This document shows positions 15,617 to 25,710 of a stretch of DNA of 64,000 bases, piece after piece. Location of the stretch: positions 1 to 64,000 of the forward strand of contig DJMA01000018.1 in NCBI GenBank assembly GCA_002436415.1. The letters are read 5' to 3'. This DNA is from Bdellovibrionaceae bacterium UBA6502 (GTDB taxonomy: Bacteria > Bdellovibrionota > Bdellovibrionia > Bdellovibrionales > UBA840). Both the position numbers and the translations under genes were made by a program. Position 1 is the first letter of the stretch. Each line of letters opens with the position of its first letter. The notes under the pieces were generated by a model, which searched no databases, had not been told where the DNA came from, and was given only the letters and a program-made list of their open reading frames with translations.

Positions 15617-18600
15617 ATGAAAGAGCGAACTTTTTTTAACATTATTATACTTTTCACCTTTTCTACCCTAACTGGGTGCTTTGGGTCTATTGACTCTGCC
15701 GCTCTTCTAAGGCCTGAAGGCGAAAAAAGTTCTTTTAAAATAAGTTTAGGTGAAAATCAAAACCCCATTGCCAACATACTACCCATTCAATGGAAACTAG
15801 AGTTTGACGAAAGAATTTCTACTGAGGTAGACATAGCAGACATCATCAGCTTTAACACTTCAGGAGTTGAATTTGTCATAGAAGAAACGGAAGACAGAAA
15901 GACTTTCTTAGTCACAGCCTACGAAGCCCCATTTACTACTTTAAGCTTAAACATCAATGCCACTAATCTAGAGTCCGCTGAAACAGGAAAGGTTTTTTCA
16001 AACACTCCTCAGCAATCGCAAAATATTGAGCTAAAACAACCTTTTATCAACAAAGGTAGTAAATATCATAGTTCTATCAAGCCACAACAGGAAATCTCAA
16101 GACTATCCTATGTTGGAGTTCAAGACGGCTACACAATTCTTAGGAATAAGAACATCCAATACATACGAACGAAAGGTACTCCAAAGACCACCTCATATTT
16201 AAAAAATATAAAAACCAAAGTGAACCAAGAGTACAATGGCGTATATTACTTCGCCGAAAACGATATAAATGATGGTGGAATCACAAAAATATATAAAGCA
16301 TCAGATGAATACTCAGAAGATCGAGAGCTGGTCTACAATTTTAATGTTGTTAAAGCTCACAGAAAAGGAAGACACAGCCTCTCCTATTCAAGTTCTTTTA
16401 CTAACTTTTTCTATTCCTTCAAGGGAATAACCTTATTTATCGCCCTCCACACCGACGGATACCTTTACCTATGGACCACTGATGGTACAACTGCTGGAAC
16501 AAATAGAATTTTTCAACTTCCAGAACTTGTAACCAGCAATACCTATATTAACTACAGCTTTGTGTTTGATGATGGAGTGGACTTATATTTTAGCGTCGAT
16601 ACCTCAGAGGAGGGAAACAATTGGTATGTAACAGACGGTACGGCCGCTGGCAGCGCTTACCTTGGTGACTTTGTTCCAGGGACCGGTGACCATGTAATGA
16701 CAAATAGTATAAATGTAGTACTGGGAAACACATTTCTTTATTCTGGCTCTAATGGCTCTGTCATTTCCTGCTACACCTTAAAAAATAGAGTAATAGCTGT
16801 ACTGAGTGGAACTACATGTGGCCATAAAACTGGTACCCCAATCATTTATGGGGACAACAAAGTTTTTTGGACTACTTCACCCTATAGCTTTTTCTCCTTC
16901 GATGGAACTAACTTAATTAATGAAAACTCAACAACAGAGCCCATCGAACATTTTTTTACCTTGGAGAACGGCACATTTATTGGAGTGGGCCAAGGTAAAA
17001 TATATTCCTTCGATAAAGCCTCTGGGAATTTTACGGAAGTGATTGATTATGATTCTGTCTACCCAACGGAAGCTCGATTCGGTGATGCATTTCACTTTAA
17101 AAATAAAATATACATCCCAGCAGATGACGGTGGCGGCACCGGAGTTGAACTACGTTCATTTTACTTAGACGGCAGCCATTCCACTGTTGCTGATTTAAAT
17201 ACAGGAGCTGAAGACGCATTCCCATCCACATTTATTGGTAATGTGGTTGGAGATTATCTTTATTTTTACTATATAGATGCATCAGAAAAATGGAACATTG
17301 CAAAAGTTGATGAAAACAATAATGTGACTTCAATCCCTATTGATGGAGAAATATCAATCAATACATCAAACATCCCGAGCCCTGCTTTCTGGGGAAATGG
17401 AAATGAGGTCTTCTTTACTGCTTCAAATGCGAAACATTCTCATGAACTTTTTCGCCTACTTCCTACGAACAGCTTAGAACTTCTCATGAATACTAACCTA
17501 AATAACACTAATATTTCCTCCTCCTATCATACCAAAAGCGGGACCAACTTTTCCATGTTTGTACTTTCATCTGCAAATGTCGGTAAAGATCTATGGCGAT
17601 TTAATTCAGCTACTAACAACTTGGACAACTTCACAGATCCTGGATCAACAACTGGTGATTCAGTATCTAGTATGATTTATTTATCTAAGATTACACAAAG
17701 ATGGTTTTATTCGGTTATACAAACAGACAACAGCTATAAACTCTATATAACAGATGGCAATACTAAAACTGAAATTACCGGATTTGACTCATCCAATCCA
17801 CCATCGGGATTTCGATTTATGGGTGAGACCAAGGACTACTATTATGTAGAATCAAGAGAAGGATCCCCTGTAAAAGATAAAGTTTACTCAATAAGAAAAT
17901 CAGATTATTTAAGCACTTTAATTTCTGAAGCAGTTTCTCTCGGAATCGGCAACAGCTCATGGCGCTCTTACGACTTTGACTTTAACACAAATGAACTTCT
18001 ATTTTCTGGCCCGAATAGAAACCCGTACCTAACCGACGGAACACTCGTGGGAACCAATAGCATTGGTCCATCTGATGGATCATTGGTTATTGATAGCAGT
18101 ATAGCTTCAGCGAAAATATTAAATGGTAAATATGTCATTTTTGACCTTTTTGATGATGATTTCTATCTTTTAGACCCAGCCGATACAGAGAACCCCACGT
18201 CTATAAAGTCTTTGGTAGGCGGCTATACTAATCCTAGGATAATGCCAAACAGCGTACGTATTGCTCAAGACGTAGTTTACTTTCAAATACTCGATGGTGT
18301 TTCCCTTAAAGGTGAGTATTATTCCTTTGATGGAACTAATGTAGAAAAAGTCTTCGACGAGACTACCGGTTTAGGTAATGATTATGGACCAACTTATTTT
18401 ACCATATTTAGCCAATTAGATTTTTCACTATATCGATCCTATATGGGTAGTTGGATTCAAGGTGCTTTAGGTAGCTACTTTAGTCCCGACGGGACAGCAG
18501 CAAACTCTACCGCATCAACAATTCCCTACAACTCAATTGAGTGCTATGAAGATTATGAGCTTTGTACTTATTTTACCTCAACCAACTTTATCGTTGCAGA

Positions 18601-18976
18601 TTTTAAACTAGTACCGACCGCTGATTGGGGTACGGTGCCTGGAGGCCCAAAAACCTTTTTGGGCTATGACGGGCTCTTTGCTGCTGTTTACAACGATAGT
18701 GATCAGCTAGTATGCTTGCAAAACTCTAGTTCATCGATAATCAATGTTGCGGGAGAAACGTTTAGCCTTGTTGCAAAAAGAGGTTCAGGTAAATTTCTTT
18801 TAAAAAGAACTGAAGACTCAATACTAAACTACTATAATCTAGACTGCTCGGATGGTTCTTCGTTGACCAAAGTAATGGCTCTTGACGAACCTGGCGTTCT
18901 ACCTAGCCTAGAAACTTATGTTAATGACTATCTTGTACTAGAGATTGGTAGCAAAATTTATTCTGTCAGTTTGTAA
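15617..18976 (+). CDS. Large lipoprotein with DGTxxGT propeller-like repeats
   Basis: A 1119-residue lipoprotein with lipobox LTGC (Cys21). Residues 45-150 form a beta-sandwich-like segment. Beyond it are many repeats of the kind LWTTDGTTAGT, WYVTDGTAAGS and YLTDGTLVGT, alternating with YFxA/FxSxN strands. This is the ELWxTDGTxxGT class of beta-propeller-like repeats seen in big surface proteins. It contains several Cys residues in the last 200 residues. It is probably an exposed structural or binding protein; the ligand is unknown. It is a stand-alone gene, flanked by about 250 bp on both sides. Confidence 0.65.
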   Translation: MKERTFFNIIILFTFSTLTGCFGSIDSAALLRPEGEKSSFKISLGENQNPIANILPIQWKLEFDERISTEVDIADIISFNTSGVEFVIEETEDRKTFLVTAYEAPFTTLSLNINATNLESAETGKVFSNTPQQSQNIELKQPFINKGSKYHSSIKPQQEISRLSYVGVQDGYTILRNKNIQYIRTKGTPKTTSYLKNIKTKVNQEYNGVYYFAENDINDGGITKIYKASDEYSEDRELVYNFNVVKAHRKGRHSLSYSSSFTNFFYSFKGITLFIALHTDGYLYLWTTDGTTAGTNRIFQLPELVTSNTYINYSFVFDDGVDLYFSVDTSEEGNNWYVTDGTAAGSAYLGDFVPGTGDHVMTNSINVVLGNTFLYSGSNGSVISCYTLKNRVIAVLSGTTCGHKTGTPIIYGDNKVFWTTSPYSFFSFDGTNLINENSTTEPIEHFFTLENGTFIGVGQGKIYSFDKASGNFTEVIDYDSVYPTEARFGDAFHFKNKIYIPADDGGGTGVELRSFYLDGSHSTVADLNTGAEDAFPSTFIGNVVGDYLYFYYIDASEKWNIAKVDENNNVTSIPIDGEISINTSNIPSPAFWGNGNEVFFTASNAKHSHELFRLLPTNSLELLMNTNLNNTNISSSYHTKSGTNFSMFVLSSANVGKDLWRFNSATNNLDNFTDPGSTTGDSVSSMIYLSKITQRWFYSVIQTDNSYKLYITDGNTKTEITGFDSSNPPSGFRFMGETKDYYYVESREGSPVKDKVYSIRKSDYLSTLISEAVSLGIGNSSWRSYDFDFNTNELLFSGPNRNPYLTDGTLVGTNSIGPSDGSLVIDSSIASAKILNGKYVIFDLFDDDFYLLDPADTENPTSIKSLVGGYTNPRIMPNSVRIAQDVVYFQILDGVSLKGEYYSFDGTNVEKVFDETTGLGNDYGPTYFTIFSQLDFSLYRSYMGSWIQGALGSYFSPDGTAANSTASTIPYNSIECYEDYELCTYFTSTNFIVADFKLVPTADWGTVPGGPKTFLGYDGLFAAVYNDSDQLVCLQNSSSSIINVAGETFSLVAKRGSGKFLLKRTEDSILNYYNLDCSDGSSLTKVMALDEPGVLPSLETYVNDYLVLEIGSKIYSVSL

Positions 18977-19285
18977 AAATAAGCTTAGCTAGAATCGATA
19001 AATCTTTTTGCATATGATCCTACCCAAACACCTTCTCTAAGTAACTCATTTACTAAATCATTAAGCAATTTTTCTTCAATCCTTAAAATAAATTTGTTAA
19101 GACTTTATTTCATGGTCGAGTATACTTATTTTAAAGCGCCTATGCTTTCCATGAGATCTCAGCGAGAAACTATACAAAATCAATTGTAACTCATTTTTAA
19201 ATTCGCTTTTCTCAAGCTTTGCTTGATGCTTAAACAATCATCCGTTAAGTTCCTCCTTCACTATCCCCCATTCTTAGGAAGTAAA

Positions 19286-21580
19286 ATGATCTTAAAATCA
19301 GCTCTATTTATTTTGTTTCTTTCAAGCATTTCAAATTCAGTCCATGCAACGGATGTTAGTTGCTCAAAAAGTGTAATTGAAAACGAAAAATTCAATCGCT
19401 CTTTATGGGCAAGATTAAAACAGTCCACAAAAGATACTGTGATTCGCTTGTCCGCCAAGCGCGGACACTACATCACAGAAGACGATCCAAACGGCTACGT
19501 AGAAGCCATGCGTGAAGATCAATTTAAAGACCTTAGCGATGCTGACAATATCTCTAGAAGCATTTACAATCGACGAAATGCCAAACTACAAGAGACGGTT
19601 ACCCTTACAGGTAGTGGAAGAGTCACATCCTACTTTAAATATTTTGATGACCCCAAAAAAGAAACCTTCAAAGTGGTAAAGGAGCTGTGGGATAGAAAAC
19701 GTTGGGCAAAGCCAACTGAATCATGGCAAAAAGCCATCAACCAAGCTCATAGCTATGTGAAACACTACAACGAACTAAATCTGGAGCTAAAGCAAATCAC
19801 AGCCCAAGCCTTTGAAGCCATCGAGTTAGCCGATGTTTTGAAAAAGCTTTTAGACAATCACTCATCAAAAGACTTTAGTTTTTTAGAATTACAAAACAAT
19901 CCTATTACCTACGAAAAGCCAGTCTATTACGTAAACACGAAAACAGAGCAAATTGAAAAGAAGTACGTTCAGGGCCAAGTGTTTCGATACGACACGTTGG
20001 TTTTAGACTACAAAGCTGCCGTGGAGGCATACCAGTCCATTTTAGGAATGAAATCCAACCCGTTAAAATTACTTAGTGACAGAAAGTTTAAAAAACTACC
20101 TTATGACTGGAGCCAGTTAAAAAGTCCGAGTTACCTATTACTATCACCATTTTACCTAAGTATTGGAATCGTTCAGAAAATAAAAGGTAGCCTAGACTAC
20201 ACACAAGATTCTGCCAAATGGCTAATAAGCACATTCATAAGACCATCAAATGGTTTTTACTTACGCGCTCTAGAACAAGCTTTCGAACGACGTCGCTTAG
20301 AGATCATTTTACAAACTTTAAAAACTCGCTCTATCTCTAAAAACGAAGTCCTAAATGACATAGAAAGAGAATTGGTCTATGGAATTGAAGTATCTCTAAA
20401 TGACCCAAGCTTAATGCCACCAATCGATGCGCTAAGACAACAGCTAGACTATGAGTATAAAGCTGAGCGAGCCATTCTCTTTGGTCACAAAGTGGATGCT
20501 CTGGTGGACGCTAACGAAAACAGCGACCTCCCTATTTATAATATCCCTAAAGATGTCAAAAGGGTTCAATCTGTACAGAGTCGTTTTCTAGCAACAGCGA
20601 AAAAGAAAATTAAAGAATGGGCGCCAACAGTTCTAGTGACAGGGGTTCTAATTGGAACCGTTACAACAAACTACGAAGGAATGAAGGCAAGGCTTTTAGA
20701 TAATCCAGAGGTTTCTTATTACTCCACCAAAGCATCCAATGTTGTATGGGATATGCGCAAAGAAAACCTAGGGCTTGAATCCATCGTTTTTGATTTTGTA
20801 AAAAAAGCTGCAAGAACTTGGGTCTTAGAAAATGATGCCGCTCCTGCTGCCGTAAAAGATGGTACACAAATTTACACCGATAATTTCAGAAGAGATGAAG
20901 ATAATGTTTTTATCAATGATCCAAAATACCAAGCGGAAGTTCGAGAGATCATCAACACCCTTCTAAAAGAAAGAGAGTCTCGCGGTGAGGCAGTTGCCTT
21001 CCAATATGCTGTGGATCAAACTGTAACTTGGGGTTATCCAACAAGGACTTTAGATATCCTAAAATCACAACTTACAGAAAAATACTCTGATGATGCAGAG
21101 ATCATATCAGACTATTTCTCTTACATTCAAAAAGACGTAGACGCTTACTTAAAGCCAAAAGAAAACATCCAAAAATACATCAAGCACCTTAGCGAACTTC
21201 AAAACTCCTTGAGCGAATCTGCGATAAAAGACCTATTTTATATGACTCAATACAAATTGACCGAAGCCATTGACTACTACGCTAAGGTTGGTGATTTGAG
21301 AAACCCTTATGGCAGCATTTATTCACAGTTTATTTCTGCGCCAGAAGGACTTAGCTTCGTAAAACCTGGCTGGAACATTCGCTCCAAACCAGAGGAGTCT
21401 TACAAATCTCGAATCACTGAAACCAAAGAAGCTGTACTAGTAAAGATCGTTGATCAATCGAACGATAAATTTTATGGCGTTCAATTTATGACTGGCGATT
21501 ATAGTTCGAGTCGCGTTGTTTTTGTATCCAAAGATGCATTCTTCTTTGATCTGGCTGAGTACCTGAATTCCTCTAACTAA
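19286..21580 (+). CDS. Large secreted protein of unknown function with C-terminal SH3-like segment
   Basis: A 764-residue protein with a signal peptide (about 1-22, ending VHATD). The start at 19286 has AGGAAG upstream; an earlier start at 19223 would spoil the signal peptide. The body is largely helical and charged, with a hydrophobic patch near residue 450 (VLVTGVLIGTV). The last ~75 residues (PGWNIRSKPEES then SRVVFVSKDAF) look like a bacterial SH3-type fold. No catalytic motif was recognised. It is a single gene followed by a hairpin and the heptamer repeat. Confidence 0.55.
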   Translation: MILKSALFILFLSSISNSVHATDVSCSKSVIENEKFNRSLWARLKQSTKDTVIRLSAKRGHYITEDDPNGYVEAMREDQFKDLSDADNISRSIYNRRNAKLQETVTLTGSGRVTSYFKYFDDPKKETFKVVKELWDRKRWAKPTESWQKAINQAHSYVKHYNELNLELKQITAQAFEAIELADVLKKLLDNHSSKDFSFLELQNNPITYEKPVYYVNTKTEQIEKKYVQGQVFRYDTLVLDYKAAVEAYQSILGMKSNPLKLLSDRKFKKLPYDWSQLKSPSYLLLSPFYLSIGIVQKIKGSLDYTQDSAKWLISTFIRPSNGFYLRALEQAFERRRLEIILQTLKTRSISKNEVLNDIERELVYGIEVSLNDPSLMPPIDALRQQLDYEYKAERAILFGHKVDALVDANENSDLPIYNIPKDVKRVQSVQSRFLATAKKKIKEWAPTVLVTGVLIGTVTTNYEGMKARLLDNPEVSYYSTKASNVVWDMRKENLGLESIVFDFVKKAARTWVLENDAAPAAVKDGTQIYTDNFRRDEDNVFINDPKYQAEVREIINTLLKERESRGEAVAFQYAVDQTVTWGYPTRTLDILKSQLTEKYSDDAEIISDYFSYIQKDVDAYLKPKENIQKYIKHLSELQNSLSESAIKDLFYMTQYKLTEAIDYYAKVGDLRNPYGSIYSQFISAPEGLSFVKPGWNIRSKPEESYKSRITETKEAVLVKIVDQSNDKFYGVQFMTGDYSSSRVVFVSKDAFFFDLAEYLNSSN

Positions 21581-21599
21581 TTTTTTTCTTGTTTTCCAT

Positions 21600-21629
21600 G
21601 GCCTGGGAGTTTTTTAAAACTTCCAAGCC
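21600..21629 (+). terminator. Hairpin after the 764-aa protein gene
   Basis: GGCCTGGGAGTTTT and AAAACTTCCAAGCC pair with two G-U contacts around a 2-base loop, 20 bases past the stop. No T-run follows the stem, so it is only a probable terminator. Confidence 0.45.
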
Positions 21630-21639
21630 AAAACATCGT

Positions 21640-21702
21640 AAGAACTAAGAACTAAGAACTAAGAACTAAGAACTAAGAACTAAGAACTAAGAACTAAGAA
21701 CT
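21640..21702. repeat. Perfect tandem repeat (AAGAACT)x9
   Basis: Nine uninterrupted copies of the 7-base unit AAGAACT fill 63 bp of the intergenic region before the small lipoprotein gene. Perfect identity suggests recent slippage and possible length variation between strains. The surrounding gap (21581-22014) otherwise shows only the hairpin just upstream. Confidence 0.95.
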
Positions 21703-22014
21703 ATTATGTTTCATAGATTTATCTTAGTATAAAGACTTATTTCCCTTCCCTGTTCTTAAAAAAAATCTAAGCCACTTGTCTTTTCGCATCTAAATTCTTG
21801 TATCAGAGTGAAACAGCATCACAGATGCAGATCCTTAACTAGAAACTTCTATTCATACATAAATCGTTTATTCTTCATACAAGCCCAAAACATATGAACA
21901 AGCAGTCGACCTATACACACAATAGCTTTGCTTTGGCTGGTATTCATTTTGCTTTAATAAAGCTCTGAAGCATTAGACTTGTATACTTATAAAAATCTCA
22001 ATAAAGGACATCGT

Positions 22015-22542
22015 ATGAAATTATTCAAAATATTAGCAGGAATCACATTAATGTTAAGCCTCACAGCTTGTCCAGGAGGCGGCAGTGGTGGTGGCGCGGA
22101 TGGAAACTCTCCCTTTGGAGCTAGTGGAATAATAAGTTTAAATGGTACTGATGCTAATTCAATCGGAGATAGCCTGGTAGTGGCTGAAGTTAGAGCCGTA
22201 GCTCAAAGTGCCAGTCTTCCAGATTATGTTGTAATTGGTAGCGAAGGCACTACAGATGAGGAAATCGATCCAATTAATATTCCTGATCCCAATAATATGT
22301 TTTTAATCGTGGTAAATCAAAATTTTCCAACAGGATCTATTAATTCTGCCATATCCATGACAATAAGAGCGAATGGTGTGGACTATTCCTACATCTGTTA
22401 TAACCCAGGCGCCTCCTACATAGACTGTGGCAGTGGAATCAATGTGAACATTGCGGAAAAGAAAGTAAGCTTTGTAAATGTAGATGTTGAAAACACGGAT
22501 AGCTCTGAAATCCTTCGCTTAAATGGCGAAGTTAGTTGGTAA
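22015..22542 (+). CDS. Small lipoprotein with Gly-rich linker
   Basis: A 175-residue lipoprotein: signal peptide with lipobox LTAC (Cys18), then a Gly/Ser linker (PGGGSGGGADG), then a beta-rich domain containing two cysteines (YICYNPG and YIDCGSG) that may form a disulphide. The start at 22015 is set by AAAGGA; a longer frame from 21979 has no site. The function is unknown; position after a variable repeat makes its expression worth testing. No homologue was recognised. Confidence 0.6.
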   Translation: MKLFKILAGITLMLSLTACPGGGSGGGADGNSPFGASGIISLNGTDANSIGDSLVVAEVRAVAQSASLPDYVVIGSEGTTDEEIDPINIPDPNNMFLIVVNQNFPTGSINSAISMTIRANGVDYSYICYNPGASYIDCGSGINVNIAEKKVSFVNVDVENTDSSEILRLNGEVSW

Positions 22543-22836
22543 TTCGTTCCAATAGAAAATCAAAATATAAGAGGCAGAAGCAAAAGAGCACAAACAAGTA
22601 AACCAGCCTGCCTCAAAAAACTTCAAACAAAAACCTGCGTTTTTTATCTGTTATTTTAGAAAGCTAATTCCATCATTTTACAAGCATTCCCTTTTGTTTC
22701 AGGGAATAAAGGCTAAATTTATGATTAGAGCTATGATGCCACTAAAAGTGATGAAATTTAAAAAAACTCTGTAGTTGCTTTTAAACATTGCTACTCTAAA
22801 ATATAGACCTATTGTTAAATCATTAAAGGAGACATC

Positions 22837-23406
22837 ATGAAATACCTTTTACTGTTATGCTTATTTTCAATTAGCTCTTGGGGCCAGTGTCTGGTCTTAG
22901 ACAAAGACTCTTTTGACTTTAAATTTACAGGATACAAATTTACCGAAAAAGCCGGTGTTACTGGAAGCTTTAAAAAGATCGAGTACCAAACTCCAACAAA
23001 AGGCGAACTAAAAGATATTTTATCAAAGGCATCCCTAGCTATAGATACAACTAGCATTGATGCAGGTAATGAGGCGAGAAACACTAACATCTCTGACAGT
23101 TTATTTAAAAGCCTTGTTAATGGTAAAAGCATTAGTGCCAAAGCCACAAAAGTAGATACGAAAAAGAAATTAGTTTATGTCGATCTAACTATGGGAGGAA
23201 AAACCCAGGAAGTTGCACTAAACTACTCTTACAAAGACTCAATTCTACAAATCGAAGGTAGCATCGATCTACTAAAATTAGGTTTTAATAAAGCCTTTAA
23301 CGCATTAGCAGAAAAATGTGGACCGCTTCACACCGGAAAAGACGGCAAAGCAAAAACATGGTCTGACGTAAAAATCCTTCTCACTGCCAAAGCAAATAAA
23401 TGTTAA
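22837..23406 (+). CDS. YceI-family periplasmic protein
   Basis: A 189-residue protein with a signal peptide (about 1-16) and a YceI-like lipocalin fold: FDFKFTGYKFTEKAGVTGSF near residues 25-45, a central ALAIDTTSIDAGNEARN-like segment with the family's D-x-R-x-x-x-L spacing, and the late VEGxIDLLKLGF strand. YceI proteins bind isoprenoid or polyprenyl lipids in a hydrophobic pocket. Two cysteines near the C-terminus could be bridged. It is a single gene with a strong terminator after it. Confidence 0.7.
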   Translation: MKYLLLLCLFSISSWGQCLVLDKDSFDFKFTGYKFTEKAGVTGSFKKIEYQTPTKGELKDILSKASLAIDTTSIDAGNEARNTNISDSLFKSLVNGKSISAKATKVDTKKKLVYVDLTMGGKTQEVALNYSYKDSILQIEGSIDLLKLGFNKAFNALAEKCGPLHTGKDGKAKTWSDVKILLTAKANKC

Positions 23407-23425
23407 TTCACAATTAAAATCAATA

Positions 23426-23456
23426 AAAAAGCCGTGAGATTCAATCACGGCTTTTT
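23426..23456. terminator. Bidirectional terminator between yceI-like and selO genes
   Basis: AAAAAGCCGTGA and TCACGGCTTTTT form a perfect 12-bp stem with a 7-base loop, giving U-runs on both strands. It serves the two convergent genes. Confidence 0.85.
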
Positions 23457-23526
23457 GTTTTCTGCTGAGCCTACAAAGCTTTTTTTTAAACATTTAAAAT
23501 CAAAACACCCTTTAGACGACCTAAAA

Positions 23527-24945
23527 CTAGGTTCCACAAAAAGTTTTTTCTACAACTTCAGTTCCCTGAGCGGGCCTGCTGAATTCTTCCTTAGCTTCTT
23601 GCTCTTTAAATGGTGAGGATAAAACTTCATTCAACTGGTGAAAAAAGCTATGGTCACCAGCGTAAACTCCATCAATGGCTTTTTGCACCAAATGATTTCT
23701 TGGAATATACAATGGATTGATTTCTTTGGAAGATTCTAAATCTGGCGTTCGCTGCTTCCACTTAATGACAAAGTCTTCTAAGGATTTTGTTTTTTTATAA
23801 TTTTTAAAATCACCTACAAAAAGATCCTTAAGATGATAAAAACCCAAGCTAAAGTCCATCGAATTCTCTTCAAGATAATTTAAAAAATCCATTACCAGCT
23901 CGTTGTCTGCTTCACTGTAATCAGTAAGGCCCAATTTGCTGGCGAAAGCCTTAAACCTTTTTTCCTCAAACATTGCAAACATAGGTATAATTTCTTGCTC
24001 AACTCGGGCAATGGCTTTTTCTTGATCTTCATCGATAAAATTTAGCAAACAATCAGCAAGTCTAAGAATGTTCCACTTGGCTATAGGAGATTGATTAAAA
24101 AATGAGTACCGACCTCGTTGATCAATTGAGCTAAAAACTTTATTAAACTGAAACTCTTCCAAAAAAGCACATGGGCCATAATCAATCGTAATGCCCGCCA
24201 TTGAAAAATTATCTGTATTCATAACCCCATGAACAAAACCAAATGAGCTCCACTTAGCTATTAGATCTGATTGTTTCACTGTGATGGCCTTAAGAATTTC
24301 AATGGCCTTTTCGTGTAAAGGCAAAGAACGCAGAGAAGGATAATGCCTATCAATGGTAAAATCCAAGAGCAGCTCTAAAGACTCAAACTCTTCCCTGAAA
24401 GCAAAATACTGAAAACTGCCCACGCGAATATGACTTTCTGCCACACGGGTAAATACTCCCCCTGGCTCGGGTCCATCTTGACGATACACCTCTTCCCCTG
24501 TTTTAACTGCACAAAGAGCTCTCGTTGTTGGAACTCCAAGACGATTCATTGCTTCGCTAACAATATACTCGCGCAAAACAGGACCCAAGGCACTTTTTCC
24601 ATCCCCGTTTCTTGAAAAAGAAGTTCTTCCAGATCCTTTTAACTGAATGTCAAACCCATTGCTTTGCCCTAATAAATGAGCCCTACCATCCCCCAACTGC
24701 GCCACAGGATGACCAAACTGGTAAGCCGCATAAACCAAAGCAAGAGGCTGAGAGTTTTCAATGATTTTATTTCCAGAAAAAATCTCTGCCAAATCTTCTT
24801 GAGAATAAGAGTCGATATTTAAACCGATCTCTTCTGCCAAGGAAAAATTAAATGCAATGAGACTTGGAGAATCCACCGCCTCGGGTTGGATCTTTTCATA
24901 AAAATCATCTGGTAAATTTAAATAACTATTGTCCAGTTTAATCAT
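23527..24945 (-). CDS. selO: Protein AMPylase SelO (YdiU family)
   Basis: A 472-residue pseudokinase-fold enzyme that transfers AMP from ATP to Ser, Thr or Tyr of proteins, linked to redox stress. Family signatures are clear: YAAYQFGHPVAQLGDGRAH near 70-88, LKGSGRTSFSRNGDGKSALGP, the VGSFQYFA segment, and HGVMNTDNFSMAGITIDYGPCAF holding the catalytic Asn/Asp. It ends in CGT, so the cysteine that is selenocysteine in some eukaryotes is a plain Cys here, as in most bacteria. It is a single gene with a terminator 70 bp beyond its stop. Confidence 0.92.
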   Translation of the reverse strand: MIKLDNSYLNLPDDFYEKIQPEAVDSPSLIAFNFSLAEEIGLNIDSYSQEDLAEIFSGNKIIENSQPLALVYAAYQFGHPVAQLGDGRAHLLGQSNGFDIQLKGSGRTSFSRNGDGKSALGPVLREYIVSEAMNRLGVPTTRALCAVKTGEEVYRQDGPEPGGVFTRVAESHIRVGSFQYFAFREEFESLELLLDFTIDRHYPSLRSLPLHEKAIEILKAITVKQSDLIAKWSSFGFVHGVMNTDNFSMAGITIDYGPCAFLEEFQFNKVFSSIDQRGRYSFFNQSPIAKWNILRLADCLLNFIDEDQEKAIARVEQEIIPMFAMFEEKRFKAFASKLGLTDYSEADNELVMDFLNYLEENSMDFSLGFYHLKDLFVGDFKNYKKTKSLEDFVIKWKQRTPDLESSKEINPLYIPRNHLVQKAIDGVYAGDHSFFHQLNEVLSSPFKEQEAKEEFSRPAQGTEVVEKTFCGT

Positions 24946-25075
24946 AAAAAGAATATAGCAGATTAGAAATCAAGATTCTAGCTTTGAAAAGACTCTAGGA
25001 CCCAATGGTTACTTAAAAAGTAATATCTAGAGAAACTGACAAGCCCATTAAATACAGGCTTGCCTTCATTTTTTC

Positions 25076-25432
25076 TCAATCTTCTGGCTTTATGGTTTTC
25101 AAATAAGCAAATACCTTCTCTAAAGCCTCTGCGCTACTCACATCTTTATTTATTTTCTTCCATAGATCAGCCTCAGGATCTAAACCCAAAAACTCAATGT
25201 AGTTTGAATCTACAACAAAATATTGTCCTTTATAGGTGAGCAGATAAGCATCCTTCTCATCGCGAAACTTCTTGGCATCTTTGTAGTTTGTAAACCATTG
25301 GGTTAAAAAAGGACTTGCCTGGTCGTACCAAAAAACATCCAAAGAATTTTTAAACAACTTCCAATTTTCGTGATTATTTTCTTTTGCTACAAGATTCAGA
25401 GCATCTTTTAATTTAAGACCTCTTTGTTTAGA
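25076..25432 (-). pseudogene. 5'-truncated gene, small protein with AL-LVAK-x(5)-W motif
   Basis: The frame is open from 25432 to its stop at 25076, but the only start codon is a TTG at 25357 with no ribosome-binding site. Codons upstream of it still read as a recognisable segment, KLKDALNLVAKENNHENWKL. This resembles the N-terminal 'ALELVAKxxGFxxW' helices found in several small bacterial proteins. The beginning (perhaps 20-30 residues) is missing where it meets the DUF3299 fragment. If translated from 25357 it would make a 93-residue protein of unknown use. See the DUF3299 entry for the shared breakpoint. Confidence 0.6.
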
Positions 25433-25705
25433 TCAGGCTATATAGTTCCTCTTTCTGATAGTTACGTTGCTCTCAATGAATTTCTAATCGTACCCGACGC
25501 ACAATCCTGTATTCACGTACCATCGCCTCCTCCAAATCTAATCGTATCCACAAAGCTTAGAGAACCAATCCCTAGTGAGGAAACCACCAACCCTGCCTGG
25601 GTTATAGGGATTTTTAAAATCGAAAGCTCAGAAAGCGAATATGGAGGCTCCGCCTTTAAATTGGATGCAATTAAAATGGCTCCCTTTGAATATAGCAATT
25701 GGTGA
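25412..25705 (+). pseudogene. 5'-truncated DUF3299 gene
   Basis: About 95 codons match the core of DUF3299 proteins: SGYIVPLSDSY, then EFLIVPDAQSCIHVPSPPPN (family: GYxxPL...FLLVPyxgaCIHxPPPPPN), then PAWVIGIFKIE. Normal members have a signal peptide and about 60-80 residues before this point; here the frame closes at TAA 25409-25411 just before the match. The gene has therefore lost its 5' end. It sits head to head with another gene that lost its 5' end at the same place. A TTG at 25424 cannot restore the missing part. Confidence 0.7.
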
Positions 25706-25710
25706 TTTTA

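Noticed and set aside
21640..21702. Possible CRISPR array
   Set aside because: The units are 7 bases with no spacers; it is a simple tandem repeat.
24936..24945. Selenocysteine in SelO
   Set aside because: The C-terminal position reads TGC/TGT-type Cys in CGT and is not an in-frame TGA; no Sec insertion is needed.
25040..25062. CAAGCC/GGCTTG hairpin as a terminator of the truncated gene at 25076
   Set aside because: The stem is only 6 bp with an 11-base loop and has no T-run on the minus strand; too weak to call.
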